Origin: an uncultured Candidatus Melainabacteria bacterium
GTDB taxonomy: Bacteria; Cyanobacteriota; Vampirovibrionia; Gastranaerophilales; Gastranaerophilaceae
Assembly (NCBI GenBank): GCA_947525005.1
Contig: CANNUY010000010.1
Coordinates: forward strand, 1-64,000
Reading direction: 5' to 3'
Length of the DNA: 64,000 bases
The stretch's first letter is position 1; each line of letters starts with the position of its first letter. The notes beneath the pieces were generated by a model that worked only from the letters and a program-made list of their open reading frames with translations, did not search any database and had not been told where the DNA came from. The translations under genes and the position numbers were made by a program. This document shows, in pieces, positions 1-8,300 of this stretch.

Positions 1-74
1 TTAAAGAAGAAGTTGATACACTAAAAACAGTTGCTAAAGAAAACGTTGAAAGAACATTTAAGTTGTTCTCATAG
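1..74 (+). CDS. C-terminal end of a constant-ends / variable-core family protein (partial)
   Basis: Only the last 23 codons are in the window, reading in the frame that starts at base 3 and ending at TAG 72-74. The residues (KEEVDTLKTVAKENVERTF then KLFS) match almost exactly the C-termini of the proteins at 12660-14555 and 23465-24385. This is therefore a third member of that family, truncated by the window edge. The ending is a charged amphipathic helix, probably coiled coil. Function is unknown; the variable centre and N-terminus lie outside the window. Confidence 0.85.
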   Translation, partial: KEEVDTLKTVAKENVERTFKLFS

Positions 75-93
75 GGTGAAGTTACTAAGTTAT

Positions 94-288
94 GTCATTC
101 AGGCGGATTTTCGGTAGGGTGCTGGTCACAAAGAGACCCAACCCGTAAGGTTGAGCAAAACCACGCTTTTGCTTGCGGAGCGGGTGCAAAATGCGAAGCA
201 GTTACACTGTCCGCTCTCGCAGCGAATAATCCAAGACAGTGGTCTGTAAATATTCTTTAATGCAAGCGTGGAATCCCTGAAAACATTA
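94..288. repeat. Dispersed intergenic repeat, module A copy 1
   Basis: Shares long blocks with 12259-12386: GGATTTTCGGTAGGG, CCCGTAAGGTTGAGCAAAAC, CACGCTTTTGC and GAATAATCCAAGACA. A diverged relative lies at 24885-25075. It fills most of the gap between the partial gene and typA and has several short inverted repeats. I see no credible coding potential. The arrangement resembles non-autonomous intergenic repeats that begin near GTCATT and end near AATCC. Confidence 0.75.
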
Positions 289-294
289 GCTTTT

Positions 295-330
295 ACAAAA
301 AAGGTGGCGAGGTCATTGACCTCGCCACCT
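295..330 (-). terminator. Rho-independent terminator of typA
   Basis: AGGTGGCGAGGTCA (302-315) is complementary to TGACCTCGCCACCT (317-330). On the minus strand the hairpin is followed by a run of T (A-run 295-302 on the plus strand). It lies 20 bp past the typA stop codon. Confidence 0.9.
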
Positions 331-350
331 ATCTTATATCTTTTATTAAC

Positions 351-2144
351 CTAGATACTTCTAAATTTAACTAAGTCAACTTTTCTCATTCTGATATTTT
401 CAGGTGTAATTTCTACTAACTCATCATCAGCGATGTATTCCATACAATCTTCTAATGACAATTCCTTATGAGCCTGTAATGTAACCATAACATCAGCTGT
501 TGAACTTCTCATATTTGTAAGTTTCTTTGTTTTACAAATATTTACAGCTATATCCTGTGCCTTATTACCTTCACCGATAATCATACCTCTATAAACTTTG
601 GTATGTGGGGTAATAAAGAACACACCTCTATCTTCATATTGAGCCAATGCATAAGGTACAGCTTCACCTGTTTCGTGAGCTAAAATAGAACCAGCTCTTT
701 GTTTTGGAATATCACCAGCTTTTTCTTTATAATCGTCAAAAGTATGGTACATAATACCTTCGCCTCTTGTCATTCTTATAAACTCAGTTCTAAACCCAAT
801 TAAACCTCTTGCAGGAATAGAAAACTTCATCTTTGTTCTTCCGTTTTCGTTATTCATTTCTAACATAGTAGCTTTTCTTCCTGAAAGTCTATCAATACAA
901 GAACCTGCTGTTTCTTCTGGGGTATCAATAATCAAGTTTTCAAATGGCTCGTATTCAACACCATCTATAACTTTATAAATAACTTCTGGTTTAGAAATTT
1001 GGAATTCATAGCCTTCTCTACGCATTGTTTCAATGAGGATACCCAAGTGTAATTCACCTCTACCACTAACTCTGAAACAATCTGTTGAATCAGTATCTTC
1101 AACTCTCAAACTCACATTCTTTTCAAGTTCATCATAAAGTCTTTTTCTAAGTTGTCTACTTGTTACAAACTTGCCTTCTTGACCAGCAAAAGGACTATCA
1201 TTTACAGAGAAATTCATCTGCAAAGTTGGTTCATCAATCTTAATCAATGGTAATGGATCTTCCTTACCAACTTCACAAATAGTTTCTCCAATTTGTATAT
1301 CTGGAAAACCTGCTATACCGATAATATCACCAGATTCAGCTTCTTCACATTCTTCTCTACCTAAATCTTTGAATTCGTATAATTTTGCAATCTTACCTTT
1401 TTCGATAGAACCATCAGCCTTGCATAAAGACACTTGTTGTTGAGATTTAATAGTACCATTAATCAATCTACCAACAACAATTCTACCTACATATTCATTA
1501 TAATCAAGTGTTGTTGCTTGGAATTGCAAAGGTTTGCTATCATCACCAGTTGGTGCTGGAATATTTTCTAATATACAATCCAACAATGGAGTGATATCTT
1601 TTCTTTCATCATTCAAATCTTTTATAGCAAAACCTGCTAAACTGCTTGAATAAACATAAGGGAAATCAATCAAATCATCTCTATCTGTCAATTCAGTAAA
1701 CAAATCAAATACCTTATCCAATGTTCCATCTGGATCTGCAGCAGGTTTATCAATTTTGTTAAGTACAACGATAATTCTTATACCTAATTCCAATGCTTTA
1801 GAAAGTACAAATCTTGTTTGTGGCATTGGTCCTTCTGCTGCGTCAACAATCAACAACGCACCGTCAACCATGCCCAATACACGTTCAACTTCACCACCAA
1901 AATCTGCGTGGCCTGGGGTATCTACAACATTAATCTTTGTACCTTTATAGTTGATTGAAATATTTTTAGAAAGAATTGTAATCCCTCTTTCTTTTTCCAA
2001 ATCATTACTATCAAGTACACGTTCTTGAACCTGTTGGTTATCTCTAAAAACGCCACTTTGTTTCAACATACAGTCAACCAACGTAGTTTTACCATGGTCA
2101 ACGTGAGCAATAATCGCAATATTTCTAATATTTTCTTTATTCAT
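351..2144 (-). CDS. typA: Translational GTPase TypA/BipA
   Basis: A ribosome-associated GTPase of the EF-G family that acts in ribosome assembly and stress adaptation in the cytoplasm. The G1 loop AHVDHGKT is near the N-terminus, followed by switch I with ERGITIL, the G3 motif DTPGHADFGGEV and the G4 motif NKID. After these come the beta-barrel, the EF-G III/V-like domains and the TypA-specific C-terminal domain (RMTRGEGIMYHTFDDY, RSSTADVMVTLQ). The length, about 597 residues, is normal. I prefer the start at 2144: an AGGA lies about 9 nt before that ATG, whereas the in-frame ATG 18 nt upstream has no Shine-Dalgarno. A strong terminator follows, so the gene is probably monocistronic. Confidence 0.95.
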   Translation of the reverse strand: MNKENIRNIAIIAHVDHGKTTLVDCMLKQSGVFRDNQQVQERVLDSNDLEKERGITILSKNISINYKGTKINVVDTPGHADFGGEVERVLGMVDGALLIVDAAEGPMPQTRFVLSKALELGIRIIVVLNKIDKPAADPDGTLDKVFDLFTELTDRDDLIDFPYVYSSSLAGFAIKDLNDERKDITPLLDCILENIPAPTGDDSKPLQFQATTLDYNEYVGRIVVGRLINGTIKSQQQVSLCKADGSIEKGKIAKLYEFKDLGREECEEAESGDIIGIAGFPDIQIGETICEVGKEDPLPLIKIDEPTLQMNFSVNDSPFAGQEGKFVTSRQLRKRLYDELEKNVSLRVEDTDSTDCFRVSGRGELHLGILIETMRREGYEFQISKPEVIYKVIDGVEYEPFENLIIDTPEETAGSCIDRLSGRKATMLEMNNENGRTKMKFSIPARGLIGFRTEFIRMTRGEGIMYHTFDDYKEKAGDIPKQRAGSILAHETGEAVPYALAQYEDRGVFFITPHTKVYRGMIIGEGNKAQDIAVNICKTKKLTNMRSSTADVMVTLQAHKELSLEDCMEYIADDELVEITPENIRMRKVDLVKFRSI

Positions 2145-2254
2145 AATGCTATTCCTATTCATTAGTGTAAATTTAACACTAATATTTTAAACCCCTGAAC
2201 ATCAATTTTCAAGAATTTAAGTATAGAAAACTACATAGAACTTAAAAATAGTTA

Positions 2255-3265
2255 TTAAACCTTCATTTCTTTTTCAAATCCAAACAAAGAACTTACAGAT
2301 TCATCGTCATGAATTCTTGAAATTGCTTGTCCTAAAAGAGGTGCAACTGAAAGAATCTTGATATTTGATGGTAAATCTTCTTTGTCCCAAGGAATTGTGT
2401 TAGAAACAATACATTCTTCAATTGGTGCGTTTTTAATACGTTCTAAAGCTGGACCTGAGAATACAGCATGAGCAGCTCCTACATAAATAGCTTTTGCACC
2501 TTTTGATTTCAATAATTTTGCAGCTTCTGTAATAGTACCTGCTGTATCAATAATATCGTCAAACATTAAACAAACTTTATTTTCTACATCACCAATAACG
2601 TGTGCAGCAATAGCTTCATTGTGTTTGTCACGACGTTTATCAATGATTGCAAGTGGACAACCAAGACTTTTTGCGAAGTGTCTTGTTCTTTGAACTCCAC
2701 CTGTATCAGGGCTAACTGCAACCATGTCTTCTTCTGGTATATTTAAACCTTTTATATAATCAACTAAAATTGGAGTTGCAAAAATGTGGTCAACCAAAAT
2801 ATTGAAGAAACCTTGAATTTGACCAGTGTGTAAATCCATAGCAAGAACTCTATCCGTACCTGCTGTAGTCAATAAATCTGCTACTAATTTTGCAGTAATA
2901 GCTTCACGACCAGAGGTTTTTCTATCTTGTCTAGCATATCCATAATAAGGGATTACTGCAGTAATTGTTTTTGCACTTGCTCTTTTGAATGCATCAATAA
3001 TTATTAATAATTCTACTAAATTTTCGTTTACAGGGTTACATAACGGTTGTACGATGAATACATCATCACCTCTGACACTTTCCTTTACCTGAACATATAT
3101 TTCACCATCTGCAAAGTTTTTTATAACCATTGGTCCAACCGTTGTTCCAAGATAATCTGCTATTTCTTGAGCTAGTTTTGGGTTAGAACGACCTGCAAAA
3201 AGTTTAATATCGTGAGTCGGATTTACAGCTCTTTCCAAATCAGGATAAGTCATTTCAAGTACCAT
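2255..3265 (-). CDS. prs: Ribose-phosphate pyrophosphokinase
   Basis: Makes PRPP from ribose 5-phosphate and ATP, feeding purine, pyrimidine, His, Trp and NAD synthesis. Family hallmarks visible in order: KLFAGRSNPKLAQEIA at the N-terminus, the flexible-loop region YGYARQDRK, AMDLHTGQIQGFF, VSPDTGGVQR, and the PRPP-binding loop MFDDIIDTAGTI. Length (336 aa) is slightly above the usual 310-320 because of about 15 extra N-terminal residues. A later in-frame ATG (residue 5) could be the true start. It lies 93 bp beyond typA on the same strand and downstream of the export ATPase gene. Confidence 0.95.
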   Translation of the reverse strand: MVLEMTYPDLERAVNPTHDIKLFAGRSNPKLAQEIADYLGTTVGPMVIKNFADGEIYVQVKESVRGDDVFIVQPLCNPVNENLVELLIIIDAFKRASAKTITAVIPYYGYARQDRKTSGREAITAKLVADLLTTAGTDRVLAMDLHTGQIQGFFNILVDHIFATPILVDYIKGLNIPEEDMVAVSPDTGGVQRTRHFAKSLGCPLAIIDKRRDKHNEAIAAHVIGDVENKVCLMFDDIIDTAGTITEAAKLLKSKGAKAIYVGAAHAVFSGPALERIKNAPIEECIVSNTIPWDKEDLPSNIKILSVAPLLGQAISRIHDDESVSSLFGFEKEMKV

Positions 3266-3369
3266 TATTAAATAATCCCTTTCATAGTTGCGTTTGACAT
3301 GTATAACTATTCTAATACTAAACTAAAATTCTGTCATGCTAGTATAACAAAATATTAAGTAAAAAGTTA

Positions 3370-4716
3370 TTAAATATCTACACCAGCCATCATATCAACC
3401 ATCGCCTGAATAGTTGTTTCCATAGTAACACTATCAGAAGTTCGTTGTTGGAGAAATGCATTTATTTGAGGCATCATCTGAATTGCAATATCTAATTTAG
3501 GGTTACTTCCTGGTTGATACATGCCGACATCAATCAAATCCTTATTTTCCCTATATAAAGATAACATAGTACGCATTTTAGCAGCAGCTTCTTTATGCTC
3601 CGGAGAAGCAATTGCAGACATCAAACGGGATATACTACCTAAAACATCTATTGCAGGATAATGATTGCTTTCTGCAACTTTTCTTGACAAGAAAATGTGA
3701 CCATCAACAATCCCACGCACAATATCAACAATAGGATCCGAAATGTCATCACCTTCCATAAGTACTGTATACAAAGCAGTTATAGAACCTTTTGGACTAT
3801 TACCTGCTCGTTCTAAAACTTTTTGCAACCAAGAGAATATTGATGGTGGATAACCTTTCATAGTAGGAGGTTCTCCAATAGACAAACCAACTTCACGACC
3901 TGCCATCGCACAACGTGTAACAGTATCTGTCATCAAGAAAACCTTATTTCCTTTATCCCTAAAATATTCACAAACAGCAGTAGCTGTAAGTAATGCTTTT
4001 TGCCTAATCAACGGAGGTTGGTCACCTGTCGAACAAACCAATACAGATTTTTTCATACCTTCTGGACCAAGTGAATCTTCAATAAATTCTTTTACCTCAC
4101 GACCACGTTCACCTATCAGTGCTATTACGTTTACATCAGCATCAGAGTTTCTTGCAATCATACCAAGTAAAGTACTTTTACCTACACCTGAGCCTGCAAA
4201 CAAACCTAAACGTTGTCCACAACCCATAGTCATGCAACCGTCAATAGCACGAACACCAGTTGAAAATTGCTCTGTAATAATAGGTCTTTCAAAAGGTCCT
4301 GGAGGTGGGCCTTCGATATTTCTCCAAATTGCACCTTCTGTATTCATTGGTTTGCCATCCATTGGTTCTCCCATTGGCGTAATCAAACGGCCTAACAAAA
4401 AGTCACCTACAGGTATACAAATAGGCGCTCCCGTTGATTCTACCAAACTACCTTGACCAATTCCTGCTCCATCTAATAATAATAGTAATTGTGCTACTTC
4501 ACCTTTAAAAGCAACTACTTCTGCAGGTTTTTTTTCACCATTATATGTTTCTATATAGCACAAATCTCCAATTTTCAACCCAGGGAGTTTTACTTCAACT
4601 GTCAAACCTAAAAGTTTTGATACGGTTCCTTTGAATTGATACAATTGTGTATTATCAAGTTTTTCGTCAACTTTATGTTTTATTGCTTCTATATATTGTG
4701 AATAATTTGAAACCAT
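3370..4716 (-). CDS. fliI: FliI/SctN-type export ATPase (flagellar or type III secretion)
   Basis: Resembles the hexameric ATPase that unfolds and delivers substrates to flagellar/type III export gates, a paralogue of F1-ATPase beta. The N-terminal beta-barrel covers roughly residues 24-95. The central domain has Walker A AGSGVGKST at 174-182, ALIGERGREVKEF just after, and a Walker B-like strand with FLMTDTVTRCA. The family signature PPTMKGYPPSIFSWLQKVLE distinguishes it from F-type beta subunits. Length 448 aa fits FliI/SctN. No other flagellar or secretion gene is in the window, so flagellar versus secretion role cannot be decided. It sits upstream of prs on the same strand and divergently from the HD protein. 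The symbol fliI is provisional. Confidence 0.88.
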   Translation of the reverse strand: MVSNYSQYIEAIKHKVDEKLDNTQLYQFKGTVSKLLGLTVEVKLPGLKIGDLCYIETYNGEKKPAEVVAFKGEVAQLLLLLDGAGIGQGSLVESTGAPICIPVGDFLLGRLITPMGEPMDGKPMNTEGAIWRNIEGPPPGPFERPIITEQFSTGVRAIDGCMTMGCGQRLGLFAGSGVGKSTLLGMIARNSDADVNVIALIGERGREVKEFIEDSLGPEGMKKSVLVCSTGDQPPLIRQKALLTATAVCEYFRDKGNKVFLMTDTVTRCAMAGREVGLSIGEPPTMKGYPPSIFSWLQKVLERAGNSPKGSITALYTVLMEGDDISDPIVDIVRGIVDGHIFLSRKVAESNHYPAIDVLGSISRLMSAIASPEHKEAAAKMRTMLSLYRENKDLIDVGMYQPGSNPKLDIAIQMMPQINAFLQQRTSDSVTMETTIQAMVDMMAGVDI

Positions 4717-4809
4717 ACATTTATTTTAACATTTTTTTGCTAGTTTTCAAATTTGTTAAAATTAGTAAAATATACGCAAATTTTATTTTTCACACACATT
4801 CATCAATAT

Positions 4810-7245
4810 ATGGAAATAAATTTTGTTAGGTCTGTGAATACTTTTCGTGCTCAAGATAGTTCTTCAAAATCCAAGAACCATTCTTCTCGACCTGCCATAA
4901 AACTAGAACAAAAACCTGATGAATTTGTTTCTTCCGTAAGCACTGTAAGTACAACCTCTGTTGGTCTTTTAGGCAAATTTTTAGGGAAAATAAGAGATGT
5001 TGCAATTAATTCCACTAACCACGAAACACGAGAAAAAATAAACAAAGCACGACTAACAAAACTCTTTATAGAAAATGGTTCTCTTTCTATTTCAGACATC
5101 TCTGAATATAGTGATTTACTTAATTCATTAGCAAAGCAAGATTACAACAAGGTGCAAAAGAAATATAAAGCTATCATTGGCAATATCAAAGATGAAGTAA
5201 AAAGCAAAAACCCATATCAGTATAAAGCTGATATAAAATTATCACAAATTGGATACCCATTGGACTATCCAAAACTTGAAGCAGAAGACGTAAATGAAAT
5301 ATATAAAATAAGACAATCTAGACCTAAATATCAAGGTGTTTATTCGGTAGCAAAATTAGATTTTAACTATTTTACAAGAACACTTGATTTTTACGAGCAT
5401 TTCGATATCTTGCCTGCAAATACCCAAAAGAATATAATGACCTCTATTGGTTATGATAGTGGCACGTATAATAGCATAACAAAAGAAGAAGCTGATAATA
5501 TTTCAGAAAATTCTTCCTTGATGAAATTTGACTTTATACAAGATTTAAGAACTGCTGATTCAAATAAAGGACTAGAAAAACTACTTAACGAACGTAGAAA
5601 AAATATTCCTTGTAAAACAATTCCAGTAGACCAAAAATCCATTGATAAAGTATTTTCAAAAGAAGGACTTGATAATCTTACAGAAGCTCTTTACCAAACA
5701 GATTTGACCAAATATAAAAAAGGTTTTCCTCTTGAATATTCAAGAAAAAACTTTATCAATGACTTTAACACATTAGTTAAAGATTTGCCTGAAAACCAAA
5801 AGAAAGCTGTCTTTAATCATTTCCAATTTAAAATAAACACAGATAATGACATAATTAATTTCCCAAATCCTTATCCTAATAACGATGATATTGATGAAAA
5901 CCTACAAGATATCACAGATAAAGGTCAAGAATTGATTGAAAAATTCATGCTTCAGAACAAGGTTAAACTTGATAAAAAAGATAAAATGTTAGAAGTAGAA
6001 TTAAACAATCTAATCAAAGCATATCCTGAATTCATCTCTGTAATGGGAAAAATTCAACATAGAGGTGATAGTATAGATTTTCATACAATGGACGATATGA
6101 AACGTGAATTTAACACACCTGATTTTCAATCATTACCAGAAAATGAACAAAAGATATTAGCAACTGCAACATTATTTCACGATTTTGGAAAATCTCAAGA
6201 AGTGATTGATGAAGGTCACGCAAGAAAAAGCGCTATCGCTGCAAAAGAAATTATCAAAAAGACGAATTATTCACTTGATGATAAAGAACGAATTTTCAAC
6301 TTAATAAACCACAGTCATTGGCTTGTAGACGGTTCGACCTCTGATGACATTTCATTTGCGTTTAGACGACCTAACGATTTTAAGATGGCAGAAATCTTTG
6401 AAAGAGCAGATTGTAACTCAGCAGGATTTGAATACAAGCCACCAATTGATAGAATAAGAAGAATCAAGCAAAAAATATATAGAATTAATGCGACTGGAAT
6501 TCCTTTATTTGCGAATAATTTACCAACAGAAGATAAATATTATGATAAAACCCCTTCAGGAATACGATACGTTGACTTTCGTAATCCTGATGATACCGTT
6601 GAAAAATACGGATATCCTGTTGGTACAAGAGTAAGAAATTTAAAATTCTTATGCCACTCATCAAACGATAAAGAATCTGATTTTAAAGCCTTATGTGATG
6701 ATAGTAAAGATGTTTGTTTAAGTACAAGTTTACTTGATTATAGAAAACGATTTGCCACAGGATACAACTCATTTGGAGAATATATAATTAGTGGAAACAA
6801 TGCAAACATCATACTTGGAGGTAAAGATGTTGCTTGCACAGGTGGTCACAGAGGCTATGAATATGCAAAAGATATGACTAACTGTGGAAGTGAACGTTAT
6901 TCAAGAATAGAACGTGAAGGAATCTCTAATATAATAAAAAACAACTTAAATTTATCCACTGAGGAATATGCAGAATTATTTACAAAAATCTGTAATAATA
7001 GAAACATTGAAGATATTGATGATGTTACACTATCGAGTGGTTATGAAATTCCAAAAGAAGATATCCAACATACAATAAACGACCTTCAACATGAACTTAT
7101 TCGACCAAAAGAAATTGGCGAAAACGGATACACAAACGAATTTGTTGTTTATAATCCAAAAATTGAGGGTATTGTTCTTCCATGTAGTCCAGAAGAACTT
7201 GAATCAAGAAATCTAGACAAAGATAATGTATACGTACTTGTATAG
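4810..7245 (+). CDS. Large HD-domain protein with a possible ADP-ribosyltransferase-like C-terminus
   Basis: About 811 residues. Residues 1-400 are largely helical and match nothing I recognise; a TFRAQ motif at 11-15 resembles the SF(K/N)G motifs of other large proteins here. An HD phosphohydrolase-like core follows: His425 in DFHTMDDM, the H457-D458 pair in LFHDFGK, and downstream His501/His503 in NHSHW. The last 220 residues contain Arg607/Arg609, the triplet S638-T639-S640 in CLSTSLL, and Glu777 in NEFVVYNPKIEGI. That order recalls the Arg / STS / Glu scheme of ADP-ribosyltransferases, but this is an inference. No signal peptide or clear membrane span is seen. A TTG at 4753 would add 19 residues; I prefer the ATG at 4810, although neither has a good Shine-Dalgarno. 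Confidence 0.6.
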   Translation: MEINFVRSVNTFRAQDSSSKSKNHSSRPAIKLEQKPDEFVSSVSTVSTTSVGLLGKFLGKIRDVAINSTNHETREKINKARLTKLFIENGSLSISDISEYSDLLNSLAKQDYNKVQKKYKAIIGNIKDEVKSKNPYQYKADIKLSQIGYPLDYPKLEAEDVNEIYKIRQSRPKYQGVYSVAKLDFNYFTRTLDFYEHFDILPANTQKNIMTSIGYDSGTYNSITKEEADNISENSSLMKFDFIQDLRTADSNKGLEKLLNERRKNIPCKTIPVDQKSIDKVFSKEGLDNLTEALYQTDLTKYKKGFPLEYSRKNFINDFNTLVKDLPENQKKAVFNHFQFKINTDNDIINFPNPYPNNDDIDENLQDITDKGQELIEKFMLQNKVKLDKKDKMLEVELNNLIKAYPEFISVMGKIQHRGDSIDFHTMDDMKREFNTPDFQSLPENEQKILATATLFHDFGKSQEVIDEGHARKSAIAAKEIIKKTNYSLDDKERIFNLINHSHWLVDGSTSDDISFAFRRPNDFKMAEIFERADCNSAGFEYKPPIDRIRRIKQKIYRINATGIPLFANNLPTEDKYYDKTPSGIRYVDFRNPDDTVEKYGYPVGTRVRNLKFLCHSSNDKESDFKALCDDSKDVCLSTSLLDYRKRFATGYNSFGEYIISGNNANIILGGKDVACTGGHRGYEYAKDMTNCGSERYSRIEREGISNIIKNNLNLSTEEYAELFTKICNNRNIEDIDDVTLSSGYEIPKEDIQHTINDLQHELIRPKEIGENGYTNEFVVYNPKIEGIVLPCSPEELESRNLDKDNVYVLV

Positions 7246-7340
7246 TTAATAATTCGTCACGTATTTATTGAAAAATTATCATATTTCAGATAAAATATAC
7301 TTGTTGATGAACAGATTTTGCGTGGAAGAAGGAGTGTGTT

Positions 7341-8222
7341 ATGAAAGGTATCGTATTAGCAGCAGGAGCAGGAACTAGATTATATCCTGCGTCACAACCA
7401 ATTTCTAAGATTTTATTACCAATATACGATAAACCTATGATTTATTATCCACTTTCTACCCTCATGCTTGCAGGAATTAAAGATATTTTAATCATAACTA
7501 ACGAAACAGATTATGATAATTTTGTAAAATTATTAGGTGACGGTTCTCAATTTGGCATAAATATTGAATATAAAATCCAATATGTCCAAAAAGGGATTGC
7601 AGATGCATTTATAATCGCAGAAGATTTTATCAACGGAGAAGAGTCTGCTCTTATACTTGGTGATAATATATTTCACGGACACGGTTTTTCAACAATTATG
7701 AAGAATGCTCTTAAACAAAATAATGGAGCAACTGTTTTTGGATACACAGTTAAAGACCCTGAAAGATTCGGAGTTGTAGAATTTGACGAAAATAAAAAAG
7801 TTTTATCATTAGAAGAAAAACCTGCAAAGCCAAAATCTAATTATGCTGTAACAGGATTATATTTTTATGACAAAAATGTTTGTGAATATGCAAAACAGCT
7901 TGAACCATCTGCTAGAGGCGAATTGGAAATCACTGATTTGAATAAAATTTATCTTGAAAAAGGTATGCTTAATGTAGAAATCTTAGGACGTGGTTTTGCT
8001 TGGCTTGATACAGGAACGCACGATTCTATGTTGCAAGCTAGCAATTTCGTACAATCTATGGAACTAAATAAGGGCGTAAAGATTTCTTGTTTGGAAGAAA
8101 TTGCTTATAGACAAGGATTTATCTCTGCAAACGATTTATTAAACAAGATTGAAAAATATAAAAATAACACATATTATAACTATGTTAGAAATATTGTTAT
8201 GCACGATATTACCTGTGTTTAA
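7341..8222 (+). CDS. rfbA: Glucose-1-phosphate thymidylyltransferase
   Basis: Catalyses dTTP + glucose 1-phosphate to dTDP-glucose + PPi, the first step of dTDP-rhamnose and other dTDP-sugars for cell-surface polysaccharide. The N-terminal nucleotide-binding signature GIVLAAGAGTRLYP, SKILLPIYDKPMIYYPLSTL and the metal/sugar motif LILGDNIFHG are all present. VTGLYFYD and RGFAWLDTGTHDSMLQAS are also typical. Length 293 aa is standard. The Shine-Dalgarno GAAGGAG lies just upstream. rfbB/C/D are not adjacent, so the rest of the pathway must be elsewhere. One deviation is AGAGTRL in place of the commoner GGSGTRL. Confidence 0.93.
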   Translation: MKGIVLAAGAGTRLYPASQPISKILLPIYDKPMIYYPLSTLMLAGIKDILIITNETDYDNFVKLLGDGSQFGINIEYKIQYVQKGIADAFIIAEDFINGEESALILGDNIFHGHGFSTIMKNALKQNNGATVFGYTVKDPERFGVVEFDENKKVLSLEEKPAKPKSNYAVTGLYFYDKNVCEYAKQLEPSARGELEITDLNKIYLEKGMLNVEILGRGFAWLDTGTHDSMLQASNFVQSMELNKGVKISCLEEIAYRQGFISANDLLNKIEKYKNNTYYNYVRNIVMHDITCV

Positions 8223-8300
8223 ATACAAGGGTTTAAAATAAATATTTAAGTTTTAAAATAGTAAATGATTGAAATTATAGAATAAAAAGAAAGGTATATA

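Noticed and set aside
8223..8300. T-box or attenuator leader for pheT
   Set aside because: The gap is only 78 bp, has no T-box sequence and no terminator hairpin.
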